NCBI RefSeq assembly: GCF_000425205.1
Contig: NZ_KE384328.1
Location: 65,799 to 129,798 of the forward strand
Direction: 5' to 3'
Length of the DNA: 64,000 nucleotides
Source: Pontibacillus halophilus JSM 076056 = DSM 19796
GTDB taxonomy: Bacteria; Bacillota; Bacilli; Bacillales; BH030062
In this document: one piece after another, positions 1-8,770 of the stretch
Position numbering within the stretch: the first letter of the stretch is position 1
Layout: every line of letters begins with the position of its first letter
The notes under the pieces: model-generated
Seen by the model: the letters and a program-made list of their open reading frames with translations, nothing else
What the model was told of the DNA's origin: nothing
The model's database searches: none
Program-made: the position numbers and the translations under genes

Positions 1-53
1 CGTGAGGGAAGGTCACCTCACTTCGTTGCTTGTCTTATGCCTACCGTGGCTAA

Positions 54-72
54 GCAGGGCCCCTGCGCTTTT
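54..72 (+). terminator. Possible terminator of the upstream gene
   Basis: A short GC-rich inverted repeat (GCAGGG / CCCTGC) is followed by GCTTTT. It would end transcription arriving from a gene left of the window (gapB in B. subtilis order). The stem is short and the T-run weak, so this is tentative. Confidence 0.3.
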
Positions 73-81
73 GAAATTACC

Positions 82-110
82 TTGCAAATTTTCTCAAAAG
101 GTTATATACT
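82..110 (+). promoter_or_regulatory. Sigma-A promoter of speD
   Basis: TTGCAA (82-87) and TATACT (105-110) are separated by exactly 17 bp. Transcription would start near 117, leaving an untranslated leader of about 130 nt before speD. Confidence 0.75.
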
Positions 111-150
111 AACAAGCGTACTTCTGAATTCGATTAGTTGGCTGCTTAAA

Positions 151-238
151 GGGTTAGGACCTCTTTGGACTAACTTTCCCCCGTGGTGGTGCATAAGCTT
201 TGCATTTAGAAGTAAATTCTTTGGTTGTTAAAGGGGGA
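151..238 (+). promoter_or_regulatory. speD 5' leader with anti-Shine-Dalgarno C-tract
   Basis: The leader holds a small hairpin (GTTAG 153-157 with CTAAC 170-174), then TCCCCC at 177-182, fully complementary to GGGGGA at 233-238, the speD ribosome site. This pairing could sequester the ribosome site. The sequence shows the complementarity; regulatory use is inference. Confidence 0.35.
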
Positions 239-244
239 CTACCA

Positions 245-622
245 ATGGATACTATGGGTAGACATGTAATATCAGAACTGTGGGAATGTAATGAGGAAAA
301 GCTTAATGATATGTCTTTGATTGAAAAGATATTTGTAAATGCGGCGCTTAAAGCTGGAGCTGAAGTGCGCGAGGTTGCGTTTCATAAGTTTGCACCTCAT
401 GGTGTGAGTGGAGTTGTTATCATCTCTGAATCACATTTAACCATTCATAGCTTTCCTGAGCATGGTTACGCAAGTATTGATGTTTATACTTGTGGTGATC
501 GCATTGATCCTAACGTAGCAGCTCAATATATCGCAGAATCTTTAGAATCCAAAACGCAAGAAACGGTAGAAGTCCCACGTGGTATGGGACCAGTTGAAGT
601 GAAAAAGTTTAATGTACTATAA
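245..622 (+). CDS. speD: S-adenosylmethionine decarboxylase proenzyme
   Basis: Makes decarboxylated S-adenosylmethionine, the aminopropyl donor for spermidine synthesis, in the cytosol. The 125-residue product matches the prokaryotic class 1B family along its length. The self-cleavage site is visible as Glu62-Ser63 (SESHLTIH); Ser63 becomes the pyruvoyl cofactor, and the processing and catalytic residues His68 and Cys83 fall at the family positions. I chose the ATG at 245, 7 bases after AAAGGGGG, because MDTMGRHVI is the conserved N-terminus; an upstream TTG at 200 has no ribosome site. Transcribed alone from the 82-110 promoter and ended by the hairpin at 633. Confidence 0.96.
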   Translation: MDTMGRHVISELWECNEEKLNDMSLIEKIFVNAALKAGAEVREVAFHKFAPHGVSGVVIISESHLTIHSFPEHGYASIDVYTCGDRIDPNVAAQYIAESLESKTQETVEVPRGMGPVEVKKFNVL

Positions 623-632
623 ATGCAACTAG

Positions 633-660
633 AGGGGTGTACAGCGTACACTCCTTTTTT
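633..660 (+). terminator. speD terminator
   Basis: Stem AGGGGTGTAC / GTACACTCCT (one G-T pair) with loop AGC and six Ts. Confidence 0.85.
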
Positions 661-694
661 GCGTTTAAATTCAGAAATATTGTCGAATGGAGTA

Positions 695-722
695 TTTCAC
701 CGCTTGCTATTTTTGATATAAT
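695..722 (+). promoter_or_regulatory. Promoter upstream of the 740 gene
   Basis: A perfect TATAAT (717-722) lies 16 bp after TTTCAC (695-700). The -10 is convincing and the -35 is weak. It probably serves the 740 gene and possibly nrdR-dnaB-dnaI. Confidence 0.5.
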
Positions 723-739
723 AGGCTAGAGGTGTAGTC

Positions 740-1135
740 ATGAAAATTAAACAGTGGGCATCAACATATTTAACGAACCATGCTGAAACATCCGAACAGC
801 ATTGGGATTCAAGGTTACAAACACATTATTTTAAAGCGATGCAGGCTCAAGCGTTCAATAAAGTGGACGAGTTGCTTTCCAAGCATTCATCTTATACAAT
901 TGTGGCTAAATCAGAAGAGCACGGCGAGATAAGTGTTTCGGTAAAGGGGAAGAGGAAAGCCTTTGTTGTCGTTAGTGTAATTATGGTACAGCCATTACGA
1001 TCAGCGGTTGACTTTTCTGTTACGACAGAGGGAGCAATGCCGTTTGATTTTGGTTATAGTACGAAGTTAATCGAGACGTTATATGAGCAGCTAAAGCGTG
1101 AATTACCTTTTATTGAAACTTCATTAGGAAAATAA
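740..1135 (+). CDS. Small conserved cytosolic protein, function unknown
   Basis: I cannot name this 131-residue protein with certainty. It has no signal peptide or membrane segment and reads as one mixed alpha/beta domain: an amphipathic N-terminal helix, charged strands around residues 50-85 and a helical C-terminus. ATG is preceded by AGAGGTG. It lies between speD and nrdR, 40 bases before nrdR, and probably shares its transcript. Base and codon use look native. A conserved hypothetical cytosolic protein sits at this locus in some Bacillaceae, from memory; no role in replication or polyamine metabolism can be read from the sequence. Confidence 0.8.
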   Translation: MKIKQWASTYLTNHAETSEQHWDSRLQTHYFKAMQAQAFNKVDELLSKHSSYTIVAKSEEHGEISVSVKGKRKAFVVVSVIMVQPLRSAVDFSVTTEGAMPFDFGYSTKLIETLYEQLKRELPFIETSLGK

Positions 1136-1175
1136 AGCATCGAAATAGACGGAATACTAGGTTGGAGTTGATCAT

Positions 1176-1640
1176 ATGAAATGCCCCAATTGTCATGCGC
1201 GTAGTACCAAGGTTTTGGACTCACGACCAGTAGATGAGGGGAAGTCAATACGACGTCGTCGGGAATGTGAACAGTGCGTGTTTCGGTTTACAACATTTGA
1301 ACGTATTGAAGAAGTTCCATTGATTGTCGTAAAGAAAGAAGGCACAAGAGAAGAGTTTAGTCGTGATAAGCTTATGCGAGGGTTAATTCGAGCTTGTGAA
1401 AAGCGTCCAGTTCCTGCCGAAGAGCTTGAAAAAATTGCAGGTGAAGTGGAACGTGAATTAAGAAATGGCGGCGTATCAGAAGTACCAAGCAAAGAGATCG
1501 GCGAAATGGTTATGGACCGTCTGGCTACATTAGATGAAGTGGCGTACGTCCGATTTGCTTCTGTGTACAGACAATTTAAAGATATAAATGTATTTCTTGA
1601 CGAATTGAAGGATATTATTAAGCGTCAGCCTGAAGAATAA
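1176..1640 (+). CDS. nrdR: Transcriptional repressor NrdR
   Basis: Represses ribonucleotide reductase genes by sensing ATP/dATP. The 154-residue length is typical. The N-terminal zinc ribbon uses Cys3, Cys6, Cys31 and Cys34 (CPNC and CEQC), followed by the arginine-rich DNA-contacting RRRR stretch at 26-29. Residues about 49-139 form the ATP-cone that binds the nucleotide. The DSRPVDEG and [11 protein letters not shown] signatures are intact. It sits directly upstream of dnaB and dnaI, coupling control of dNTP supply with replication initiation genes as in other Bacillales. A weak hairpin follows at 1645, so some transcription probably continues into dnaB. Confidence 0.97.
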   Translation: MKCPNCHARSTKVLDSRPVDEGKSIRRRRECEQCVFRFTTFERIEEVPLIVVKKEGTREEFSRDKLMRGLIRACEKRPVPAEELEKIAGEVERELRNGGVSEVPSKEIGEMVMDRLATLDEVAYVRFASVYRQFKDINVFLDELKDIIKRQPEE

Positions 1641-1644
1641 ACAT

Positions 1645-1670
1645 GAGCCATCGAGGCTCTTTTCTTTTTT
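1645..1670 (+). terminator. Weak terminator or attenuator after nrdR
   Basis: Five-base-pair stem GAGCC / GGCTC followed by TTTTCTTTTTT. The stem is short, so partial read-through into dnaB is likely. Confidence 0.5.
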
Positions 1671-1687
1671 GAAAGGGGGTTTTACAC

Positions 1688-3070
1688 ATGGAATCAAACA
1701 ACATCGGCAAGATACTCCCCGTGGAGGGCTACATGGTTCGCGTTCCTCACACGTTTCCACAACATTATATCCGTTCCCTTACACATCTCTATCAACCCAT
1801 TATTGGGGCTGTAGCGATTAGCATCTATCAGACGTTACTCTCAGATTTCGAATTAAAGTTGGCACAATCTCGACAAACCCATCACCGATTAATGAATTAC
1901 TTGCACCTTTCCCTTGACCAAGTCTATGAGGCGAAACGAAAGCTTGAAGCAGTCGGATTGCTGCGTACATTTATGAGTCAGGAAGAGGAAGGGAAATTGT
2001 ACACGTATGTCTTACATCCTCCTTTCACCGCAAAGGAATTCTTTCAAGATGATGTGCTTTCTGTGTTGCTTTACCATGAGCTGGGGGAAGATAAATATAA
2101 CATTGTTAAAGAGGCTTTCCTTCCACAACCGAAAGCACTAGCAGGAGAGGAAGTTACGGCATCGTTTGAAGACATGTTCCAAACGACAATGCTTCACTCA
2201 AAGTCAATGCCCCAACATACCAATTCTTCTCGTTCAGAAGATAAGGAGCAAAAAGGGGTTGTAATTGGACAGGAGGTTGTGGATTTCGGCTGGTTAACTC
2301 AGTCGTTGCAACAACGAATGTATCCAACTCAACACATCCTAAATGAACGGAATAAACGCAGTATCAATCAAATGGCCGTTCTTTACGACCTAGGTACGCA
2401 TGAAGTAGAGAAAGCTGTCATGTGGTCGTTATCTGACGAGCATGACTTCATGTTGAAAGAATTTAAAGAGGCGTGTCACGATTTGTATCAGTCGAAAGGG
2501 AAACAGAGTAATCCTAGTCTACTTCATACGCGACAAGCACTCGCGACAAACGATTCTTCTACAGACGCAGAAGAGAAGAAGAATGAAACGATTACAGAAC
2601 GTTTCGAACGAATCTCCCCAAGGGAATTGTTAGAAGACCTGTCTGATGGAAACCAGCCATCTTATCAAGAACTTAAGATGATTCGAGATGTCATGGACCA
2701 ACAAGGATTGCCGCCTGGTGTAATGAATGTGCTCATTCATTATGTTTATTTAAAGACAGACAAGAAGCTGTCTAAAGGATATTTAGAAAAGATTGCGAGC
2801 CACTGGTCTCGTAAGAAAGTGAAGACCGTGCAAGAAGCAATGGAGTTGGCAAAGTCTGAAAATGAGAATAAGCAACAAAAGTCATATTCAAGATCATACA
2901 ACCGTGCTCCACAACGTCAAGGAGTGGTGCCGGATTGGTTTAAGCAGAATGGGAAAGCCTCCTCAACACAGAAGGAACAAGAGCAGTCGTCATCACCTAA
3001 GTCTTCAGAAGATACAGACCGCGAACGAGAGCAACTTCTCGAGGATTTAAAGAATCTTGATGATTTGTAA
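1688..3070 (+). CDS. dnaB: Replication initiation and membrane attachment protein DnaB
   Basis: Firmicutes DnaB (not the helicase) works with DnaD and DnaI to load the replicative helicase at oriC and during restart, and links the origin to the membrane. The 460-residue protein has the expected plan: N-terminal winged-helix DDBH1 region (about 1-150), a middle region, and a C-terminal DDBH2 region (about 310-395) containing YxxIxxW-like elements (YLEKIASHW). A low-complexity Gln/Ser/Lys tail follows. ATG is preceded by GAAAGGGGG. dnaI starts 25 bases downstream, so the two loaders are co-expressed. The serine/glutamate-rich linker at about 165-185 is probably disordered. Confidence 0.94.
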   Translation: MESNNIGKILPVEGYMVRVPHTFPQHYIRSLTHLYQPIIGAVAISIYQTLLSDFELKLAQSRQTHHRLMNYLHLSLDQVYEAKRKLEAVGLLRTFMSQEEEGKLYTYVLHPPFTAKEFFQDDVLSVLLYHELGEDKYNIVKEAFLPQPKALAGEEVTASFEDMFQTTMLHSKSMPQHTNSSRSEDKEQKGVVIGQEVVDFGWLTQSLQQRMYPTQHILNERNKRSINQMAVLYDLGTHEVEKAVMWSLSDEHDFMLKEFKEACHDLYQSKGKQSNPSLLHTRQALATNDSSTDAEEKKNETITERFERISPRELLEDLSDGNQPSYQELKMIRDVMDQQGLPPGVMNVLIHYVYLKTDKKLSKGYLEKIASHWSRKKVKTVQEAMELAKSENENKQQKSYSRSYNRAPQRQGVVPDWFKQNGKASSTQKEQEQSSSPKSSEDTDREREQLLEDLKNLDDL

Positions 3071-3095
3071 CTATAGCTATAAGGAATGAGTGGAA

Positions 3096-4028
3096 ATGGA
3101 ATCTATCCAAGGATCGTTAAAGAAATGGATGAGGGAAAGTCGCAACTTCCAAGAACATTATCAGAAAATGCGGGAAGAAGTGCTACAAAATAAAGAAATT
3201 CTGGCTATCCAACAAGAAAATCCTCATCTAACAGATCAGGATTTAGAGCGACATCTTATGAAGCTCTACGAATATCAATCTCAATCGAAAAAGTGCGAGG
3301 ATTGCCCAGCGCTGAATGAATGCATTAATTTAGTTTCTGGTTATAGCCCGCGCGTTCACGTGGAAGGCCATGATATTCGTTTAACGTATGAAATGTGCCC
3401 AAGAAAAAGGCTTGATGAAGAGCAGAATCAAAAGCGTTCACTTGTAAGTAGTTTATACATGCCAAGAGATATCTTGGAAGCTTCATTCAAGGATGTTGAA
3501 GTAGATGACCCTGAGCGATACGAAGCGATTCGACAAGCGAAAAATTATATTGAACATCTAGATACTGAAAAAGCAGAGAAGGGCTTGTATTTACATGGAC
3601 CTTTCGGTGTGGGGAAGACCTATCTATTAGGCGCAATTGCGAACAAGCTTGCTGATAAAGGTACGTCTTCCATGCTCATCTTCATGCCTGAATTTGTTCG
3701 CGAAATGAAGCAATCCATTCAAGACCAGACCTTAAACACAAAGATTGAGCAGTTCAAGAATGTGCCTGTTCTTATGATTGATGATATTGGGGCAGAAACG
3801 ATGTCTGCATGGTTTAGGGACGAGGTGCTTGGTTCCATTCTTCAGTATCGCATGATGGAACGCCTTCCGGTTTTCTTTACTTCCAACTACAACCTTGATG
3901 AGTTGCAAGAGCATCTAGCCTACTCAAATCGAGGAGAGGTGGAGAAGTTAAAGGCTGGGCGAATTATCGAACGAATTGGTCAAGTCAGTACACCAGTTAA
4001 CATCGGTGGTAAGAACAAGAGAAAGTAA
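3096..4028 (+). CDS. dnaI: Primosomal helicase loader DnaI
   Basis: AAA+ ATPase that delivers the replicative helicase DnaC to DNA together with DnaB and DnaD. The 310-residue product has the N-terminal helicase-binding domain with a cysteine-rich zinc-site region (CEDC, NEC and MCPRK, residues about 65-105). The AAA+ core follows, with Walker A GPFGVGKT near residue 172, Walker B VLMIDDIGAE near 228 and an arginine finger region near the C-terminus. I chose ATG 3096 because MESIQGSL aligns with the B. subtilis start; GTG 3090 is also possible. It follows dnaB by 25 bases and ends at a strong terminator. Confidence 0.95.
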   Translation: MESIQGSLKKWMRESRNFQEHYQKMREEVLQNKEILAIQQENPHLTDQDLERHLMKLYEYQSQSKKCEDCPALNECINLVSGYSPRVHVEGHDIRLTYEMCPRKRLDEEQNQKRSLVSSLYMPRDILEASFKDVEVDDPERYEAIRQAKNYIEHLDTEKAEKGLYLHGPFGVGKTYLLGAIANKLADKGTSSMLIFMPEFVREMKQSIQDQTLNTKIEQFKNVPVLMIDDIGAETMSAWFRDEVLGSILQYRMMERLPVFFTSNYNLDELQEHLAYSNRGEVEKLKAGRIIERIGQVSTPVNIGGKNKRK

Positions 4029-4074
4029 TGGGTACAGATACGAAATAAAGATTGTATTTCCTGCAAGGATATAG

Positions 4075-4105
4075 AGAATCCCATTGAAATGGGGTTCTTT
4101 TTTTG
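4075..4105 (+). terminator. dnaI terminator
   Basis: Near-perfect stem AGAATCCCAT / ATGGGGTTCT followed by seven Ts. Confidence 0.88.
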
Positions 4106-4204
4106 TTTATCTCCCTTTTTTACGGGTGTTATGTTGGTTTTCTGGCATGATTTAAGACCTTGTCCCATATAATGTAACAGTTTGATGGGAAGGGGGTTTA
4201 ACGC

Positions 4205-5053
4205 TTGAAGGAAATCTATTTTGAGAAGAAAGAAGAAGCCGTTACACTATGCTCCTTTCTATTTCGGAAGAATGATGAGATTTCAATCAGATGGAAATCT
4301 CATAGCAAACAAGGTCACTATTTGGTAATTACCTCGCCACAATCGTGGCATGGAGAGTGGAAGCGGCTGTTGGTTGAGGGACTTATTCATGTGTTTCTTT
4401 TACATAGAGAGCAGGCGTGGCTAGATGAAATACTGCTCAACTGTTATTACTATACAGACGATGAGGAACGGTCGCATATTCTTGAACTTTGCCAGACGTT
4501 GCTGTGTGAGGAGACTGACCTCCCTCGGCATGAACTCTCACGTGGGAAGCGGTCCAAGATATTGAGGGAGTTGTTCTCCGAGTTGTTGTATCAGGAAGAA
4601 GGCTTTCATTTCGATTCGTTGGTGCGCTTTCGCTTGCCTTCTTATCGAGAGAAGCTTGTCGACTTTGTTGGATATGCGCTTGATGAGTATAAGCGGGAAG
4701 AGGATTACCAAACGTATGTGGAGAACCTGCGTGAATTCGTAAGGGGGAAGGGCGTATCTAATCAACACCTTCACATTATCGAGTCAGAAACACTCAAGAT
4801 CTATAATTCGGAGGGTGGGTATTTAGACAGCAGTCAACTTCGACAAGTTGCCTATGAAGAACCTCTTTATTTATTCGGGATGGGAAGGGATGAGTTGTTC
4901 TTGTCGCCTATTATTGCAATGGCTCCACACACCATCTCTATCTACAGTGATCACCTTACGAATGGTACACTTATTACGTTATTAAATGTGTTTCAAGAAC
5001 GGGTACAGATACATCCTAGGAAACGTTTTCCTTTCAAACAAATTGCGAAATAA
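4205..5053 (+). CDS. ytxC: Putative sporulation protein YtxC
   Basis: A 282-residue soluble protein of the YtxC family found in spore formers next to dnaBI and thrS. Its biochemical role is unknown; the family name rests on sporulation association. TTG start follows GAAGGGGG. It is rich in charged helices, with a conserved FRLPSYREKL-like central region (about 140-155) and a C-terminal beta-rich part. No signal peptide or membrane segment is visible. A TATAAT at 4168-4173 lies upstream without a clear -35, so a dedicated promoter is possible. It is followed by the thrS promoter and T-box. Confidence 0.85.
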   Translation: MKEIYFEKKEEAVTLCSFLFRKNDEISIRWKSHSKQGHYLVITSPQSWHGEWKRLLVEGLIHVFLLHREQAWLDEILLNCYYYTDDEERSHILELCQTLLCEETDLPRHELSRGKRSKILRELFSELLYQEEGFHFDSLVRFRLPSYREKLVDFVGYALDEYKREEDYQTYVENLREFVRGKGVSNQHLHIIESETLKIYNSEGGYLDSSQLRQVAYEEPLYLFGMGRDELFLSPIIAMAPHTISIYSDHLTNGTLITLLNVFQERVQIHPRKRFPFKQIAK

Positions 5054-5065
5054 CAAGAAACGGGC

Positions 5066-5094
5066 TTGCATTTCACGATTTTCCTTCATATAAT
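5066..5094 (+). promoter_or_regulatory. Sigma-A promoter of thrS
   Basis: TTGCAT (5066-5071) and TATAAT (5089-5094) with a 17-bp spacer, starting transcription just before the T-box leader. Confidence 0.85.
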
Positions 5095-5099
5095 TAGAC

Positions 5100-5372
5100 A
5101 CATAAACGAAACGTCACTAAAAGTGTTGATAAGGACATGAGCATGATGAACGGACTTCATAGAGAGGGAGGCCAAGGCTGTAAGCTTCCTAAGTGCCGCA
5201 TAATGTTTACCACCTTTGAACTCTGCGTGCGAACCTTTAAGTAGTGTGCAGCGGCTCGTCCCCGTTAACGGATTTGAATGAGCTACAGGATACCTGTAGG
5301 AATTTGGGTGGAACCACGAGTATAACGCTCGTCCCTTCGCTATTTTATATAGCAAGGGATGGGCGTTTTTTT
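5100..5372 (+). promoter_or_regulatory. Threonine T-box riboswitch
   Basis: Leader of thrS that binds uncharged tRNA-Thr. The T-box core GGGTGGAACCACG (5306-5318) precedes a long terminator whose 5' arm ACGCTCGTCCC starts at 5325 and whose 3' arm ends at 5365, followed by Ts (5366-5372). A stem-I region with an AGAGAGGGAGG element lies at 5160-5171. A plausible specifier is ACC at 5209-5211, followed by A. Core and terminator are certain; the exact specifier is inferred. Confidence 0.93.
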
Positions 5373-5402
5373 AGTGATGAAAAATATGAAGGAGTGAAAG
5401 TT

Positions 5403-7346
5403 ATGGCGGAAGCAATTCAGTTAACATTTCCAGATGGCGCTGTAAAGGAGTTTCCACAAGGTACGACGACAGAAGATGTAGCTGCTTCCATTAGTTCTGG
5501 CCTTAAGAAGCAAGCGATTGCTGGTAAACTAGATGGAGAATTAATCGACCTTCGTCGCGAAATCCCAAATGACGGACGAATTGAGATTGTCACGTTGCGT
5601 GATGAAGAAGGTGTAGAAGTGATGCGTCACTCATCTGCACACTTAATGGCTCAAGCGATTAAACGTCTTTATCCTAACGTGAAACTTGGTGTAGGTCCGG
5701 TAATTGAGAATGGGTTCTACTATGACATCGATATGGAAGAATCCATTACACCAGAAGACCTTCCAAAGATTGAGAAGGAAATGCAGAAAATCGTCAGTGA
5801 AAACCTTGAGGTGGAGCGCATTGAGGTTTCGCGTGAAGAAGCGAAAGAGATGTATCGTGAAATTGGCGATGAATTGAAATTAGAGCTTATTGACGATATC
5901 CCAGAAGGACAGAACTTGACAATCTACCGCCAAGGCGAATTCTTCGACCTTTGCCGTGGGGTGCACGTTCCTTCTACGTCTAAGATCAAAGTATTTAAGT
6001 TGTTGAACGTATCTGGCGCATACTGGCGTGGAGATAGTAAGAACAAAATGCTTCAGCGTATTTATGGTACAGCTTTCGAGAAGAAAGACCACCTAAACGA
6101 ATACCTACAAATGCTAGAAGAAGCGAAAGAACGTGATCACCGTAAGCTTGGTAAAGAATTAGATATCTTTACAGTTTCTCAGAAGGTTGGTCAGGGACTT
6201 CCATTGTGGCTTCCTAAAGGAGCGACGATTCGTCGTACAATCGAACGCTATATCGTGGACTTGGAAGAGCGTCTAGGATATGACCACGTCTACACTCCTG
6301 TCCTAGGTTCTGTTGACTTGTACAAAACGAGCGGGCACTGGGATCACTATCAAGAAGACATGTTCCCGACAATGGAGATGGATAATGAAGACCTTGTCCT
6401 TCGTCCGATGAACTGTCCTCACCACATGATGGTCTATAAGAACAACTTGCATAGCTACCGCGAGCTACCTGTTCGTATTGCGGAGCTTGGTACCATGCAC
6501 CGTTATGAAATGTCTGGTGCTCTAGCTGGCTTACAGCGTGTTCGTGCAATGACATTGAATGATGCTCATATCTTTGCACGTCCAGACCAATTGAAAGAAG
6601 AATTCATCCGAGTGGTACACTTAATTCAAAATGTGTACAAAGACTTTGGTCTTGATAATTACTACTTCCGTCTTTCTTACCGCGACCCAGCGGATACAGA
6701 GAAATATGTAGATAACGATGAGATGTGGGATAAGGCTCAATCCATGTTGAAAGAGACAATGGAAGACCTAGAGCTAGATTACGTTGAAGCAGAAGGTGAA
6801 GCGGCATTCTATGGTCCGAAGCTAGACGTACAAGTGAAAACGGCTCTTGGTAAAGACGAAACGCTATCCACTGTACAGTTGGATTTCCACTTGCCTGAGC
6901 GCTTCGATTTAACGTACATTGGTCAAGACGGAAACCATCACCGTCCTGTCGTTATTCACCGTGGAGTAGTTTCTACGATGGAACGCTTTGTTGCCTTCCT
7001 AATTGAAGAGTATAAAGGTGCCTTCCCAACATGGCTTGCACCAGTACAAGCGAAGATTATTCCGGTATCAGCAGATGTGCACCTAGACTACGCGAAGAAA
7101 GTAGAAGATGCGCTTCGATTTGCAGGCGTTCGTGTTGAAGTGGATGAACGTGATGAGAAGATTGGCTACAAGATTCGTGAAGCACAAATTCAGAAAGTTC
7201 CATTCCAGCTTGTTGTAGGAGACAACGAAATGGAACAAAATGGAGTCAACGTTCGACGCTACGGAGAGCAAGATTCCAAGACACAAACCCTTGATGATTT
7301 CGTTGCAGCGATTAAGCAAGAGATCGATCAAAAGGGAGCTAAATAA
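5403..7346 (+). CDS. thrS: Threonyl-tRNA synthetase
   Basis: Class II enzyme that charges tRNA-Thr. 647 residues, normal length: TGS domain (about 1-63), editing domain with HSSAH metal/catalytic motif (about 78-82) and further Cys/His residues, catalytic domain (about 240-530) and anticodon-binding domain (about 540-640). The catalytic zinc ligands lie in MNCPHHM and in the histidine of motif-3 region [11 protein letters not shown]; motif 2 is [11 protein letters not shown] chose ATG 5403 after AAGGAGTGAAAG, not the longer frame starting at 5244, which runs through the T-box terminator. Expression depends on uncharged tRNA-Thr through the leader. Confidence 0.97.
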   Translation: MAEAIQLTFPDGAVKEFPQGTTTEDVAASISSGLKKQAIAGKLDGELIDLRREIPNDGRIEIVTLRDEEGVEVMRHSSAHLMAQAIKRLYPNVKLGVGPVIENGFYYDIDMEESITPEDLPKIEKEMQKIVSENLEVERIEVSREEAKEMYREIGDELKLELIDDIPEGQNLTIYRQGEFFDLCRGVHVPSTSKIKVFKLLNVSGAYWRGDSKNKMLQRIYGTAFEKKDHLNEYLQMLEEAKERDHRKLGKELDIFTVSQKVGQGLPLWLPKGATIRRTIERYIVDLEERLGYDHVYTPVLGSVDLYKTSGHWDHYQEDMFPTMEMDNEDLVLRPMNCPHHMMVYKNNLHSYRELPVRIAELGTMHRYEMSGALAGLQRVRAMTLNDAHIFARPDQLKEEFIRVVHLIQNVYKDFGLDNYYFRLSYRDPADTEKYVDNDEMWDKAQSMLKETMEDLELDYVEAEGEAAFYGPKLDVQVKTALGKDETLSTVQLDFHLPERFDLTYIGQDGNHHRPVVIHRGVVSTMERFVAFLIEEYKGAFPTWLAPVQAKIIPVSADVHLDYAKKVEDALRFAGVRVEVDERDEKIGYKIREAQIQKVPFQLVVGDNEMEQNGVNVRRYGEQDSKTQTLDDFVAAIKQEIDQKGAK

Positions 7347-7351
7347 AGTAC

Positions 7352-7385
7352 AAGAACCAGACCGGATTCGGTCTGGTTCTTTTTT
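7352..7385 (+). terminator. thrS terminator
   Basis: Perfect 13-bp stem AAGAACCAGACCG / CGGTCTGGTTCTT, GATT loop, T-run. Confidence 0.95.
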
Positions 7386-7719
7386 ATGTGTATGGGTTTG
7401 GATGAGAGGGGAACTACTCGGTTTCCGGCTTGAAATGAATCAAAGCTCTATTTCAATCGTCACAAACGTTAAGGATGGAGATTAACGATAGTGGGGCGTG
7501 AACTGCTGCATCAAAACACAGCTTTGTAACAACCAAGAGAGAACCGTAAAAAATAGAAGGTCCTATTGATGGTTCTCATTGTTCATTTACTACAGCTCTA
7601 AACGGTTCATTACCCTCTTTGTAATTTAGGATATGTACTATACCCGTTAAAAAACTATTGAAACATCCCAAGAAATCAGTTATATTTAAAGATGTTGTGA
7701 GTGAACAGGTTGTACTTTG
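7386..7719 (+). other. Intergenic stretch without a gene; one hairpin
   Basis: About 330 bases with no credible coding frame or ribosome site. The only structure I see is a two-tier hairpin at 7539-7577: GAGAACC pairs with GGTTCTC, and inside it AATAG pairs with CTATT. No T-run follows and no convincing promoter precedes it. It may be a degraded region or an uncharacterised transcript. Confidence 0.4.
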
Positions 7720-7748
7720 TTGACAACGCTTTGTAAACGTGCTATTCT
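7720..7748 (+). promoter_or_regulatory. Sigma-A promoter of infC-rpmI-rplT
   Basis: Consensus TTGACA (7720-7725), 17-bp spacer, TATTCT (7743-7748). It starts the leader that carries the L20 autoregulatory structure. Confidence 0.85.
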
Positions 7749-7761
7749 CATATAGGTAACT

Positions 7762-7895
7762 TAATAAATGTCTGAGACAAGTAGAAGCACCCGCTTCTCA
7801 CCTGATTGACACTTTCTTAGTAGTTGACAGGTCCGCTCATTATTATTTAATATGAACGGGACGCGTGTGGGTGCAGTATGTACCGACACTTTTTT
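7762..7895 (+). promoter_or_regulatory. Ribosomal protein L20 leader (transcription attenuator)
   Basis: Matches the Bacillales L20 leader in place and plan. A conserved-looking block ACCCGCTTCTCACCTGATTG begins at 7789, followed by GTTGACAGGTCC and a stem (GTCCG..CTCAT with ATGAACGGGAC). The terminator hairpin GTGTGGGTGCA / TGTACCGACAC (7865-7889) then leads into TTTTTT. L20 binding in the leader favours the terminator and shuts down the operon. Confidence 0.88.
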
Positions 7896-7979
7896 AATGC
7901 ATAAAAACCGCAACGAAGGGTAATTGTCGAAGACAGACAACTTGAAACATTTTTTAATAAAACCTGGAGGTGGCTAACT

Positions 7980-8498
7980 ATTAGCAAAGATATGATTGTC
8001 AATGAGAAGATTCGCGCTCGCGAAGTACGCCTCATTGATGCAAACGGTGACCAATTAGGTGTTAAATCTAAAAACGAAGCGTTGGATATCGCTGCAAATG
8101 CGAACCTTGATTTAGTAATGGTAGCTCCAAATGCGAAACCGCCAGTATGTCGTATTATGGACTATGGTAAGTATCGTTTCGAGCAACAGAAGAAAGACAA
8201 GGAAGCGCGTAAGAAGCAAAAAATCATTAACGTCAAGGAAGTGCGTCTAAGCCCAGGAATTGAAGAACATGACTTCAATACGAAGCTTCGCAATGCACGT
8301 AAGTTCCTTTCTAAAGGTGATAAAGTAAAAGCAACGGTTCGTTTCCGTGGTCGTGCGATTACTCACAAGGAACTTGGTCAAGAAGTTCTTGAGCGTCTTG
8401 CAGAAGAATGTAAAGACGTAAGCTCTGTAGAAAAGAAAGCGACTATGGAAGGTCGCAACATGTTTATGATGCTTGCTCCACTTGCTGAGAAGCAGTAA
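7980..8498 (+). CDS. infC: Translation initiation factor IF-3, AUU start
   Basis: IF-3 binds the 30S subunit, checks the start codon and prevents premature 50S joining. The product is 172 residues: N-terminal domain (about 1-80), linker of Lys/Arg (about 70-90) and C-terminal domain with the conserved [16 protein letters not shown] block. I chose ATT at 7980 because GGAGG (7966-7970) is 9 bases upstream, while the first ATG (7992) is 21 bases away. The encoded ISKDMIVN start equals the known Bacillus infC start. Non-canonical AUU is a family trait that lets IF-3 repress its own translation. First gene of infC-rpmI-rplT. Confidence 0.94.
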   Translation: MSKDMIVNEKIRAREVRLIDANGDQLGVKSKNEALDIAANANLDLVMVAPNAKPPVCRIMDYGKYRFEQQKKDKEARKKQKIINVKEVRLSPGIEEHDFNTKLRNARKFLSKGDKVKATVRFRGRAITHKELGQEVLERLAEECKDVSSVEKKATMEGRNMFMMLAPLAEKQ

Positions 8499-8534
8499 AC
8501 ATCACTCTGAACTTGCTTAAAGGAGGAACTCACT

Positions 8535-8732
8535 ATGCCAAAAATGAAGACTCATAAAGGTATGCAAAAACGTTTCCGCCGTACTGCGAGCGGCAACTAC
8601 AAACGTGCTCACGCGTACACTAGTCACTTATTCGCGAACAAGTCTCAAAAGCAAAAGCGTAAACTACGCAAGTCTGGTCTTGTAGCTAAAGGTGATCTTA
8701 AGCGCATGGAGCAACTACTTCCTAAGAAGTAA
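8535..8732 (+). CDS. rpmI: 50S ribosomal protein bL35
   Basis: 65-residue, very basic large-subunit protein with the conserved MPKMKTHKG start and [13 protein letters not shown] segment. ATG follows AAAGGAGG. It lies 36 bases after infC and 38 before rplT in the classical IF3-L35-L20 operon and is co-controlled by the L20 leader. Full length, no anomalies. Confidence 0.99.
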   Translation: MPKMKTHKGMQKRFRRTASGNYKRAHAYTSHLFANKSQKQKRKLRKSGLVAKGDLKRMEQLLPKK

Positions 8733-8770
8733 TTTCCGTCATAATATATAAATAACAGGAGGGACTCACT

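Noticed and set aside
37-231. 64-codon open frame covering the speD promoter and leader
   Set aside because: No ribosome site, and it spans a consensus promoter and the leader; composition is not protein-like.
7240-7485. 81-codon frame after thrS
   Set aside because: It overlaps the thrS 3' end in another frame and runs through its terminator.
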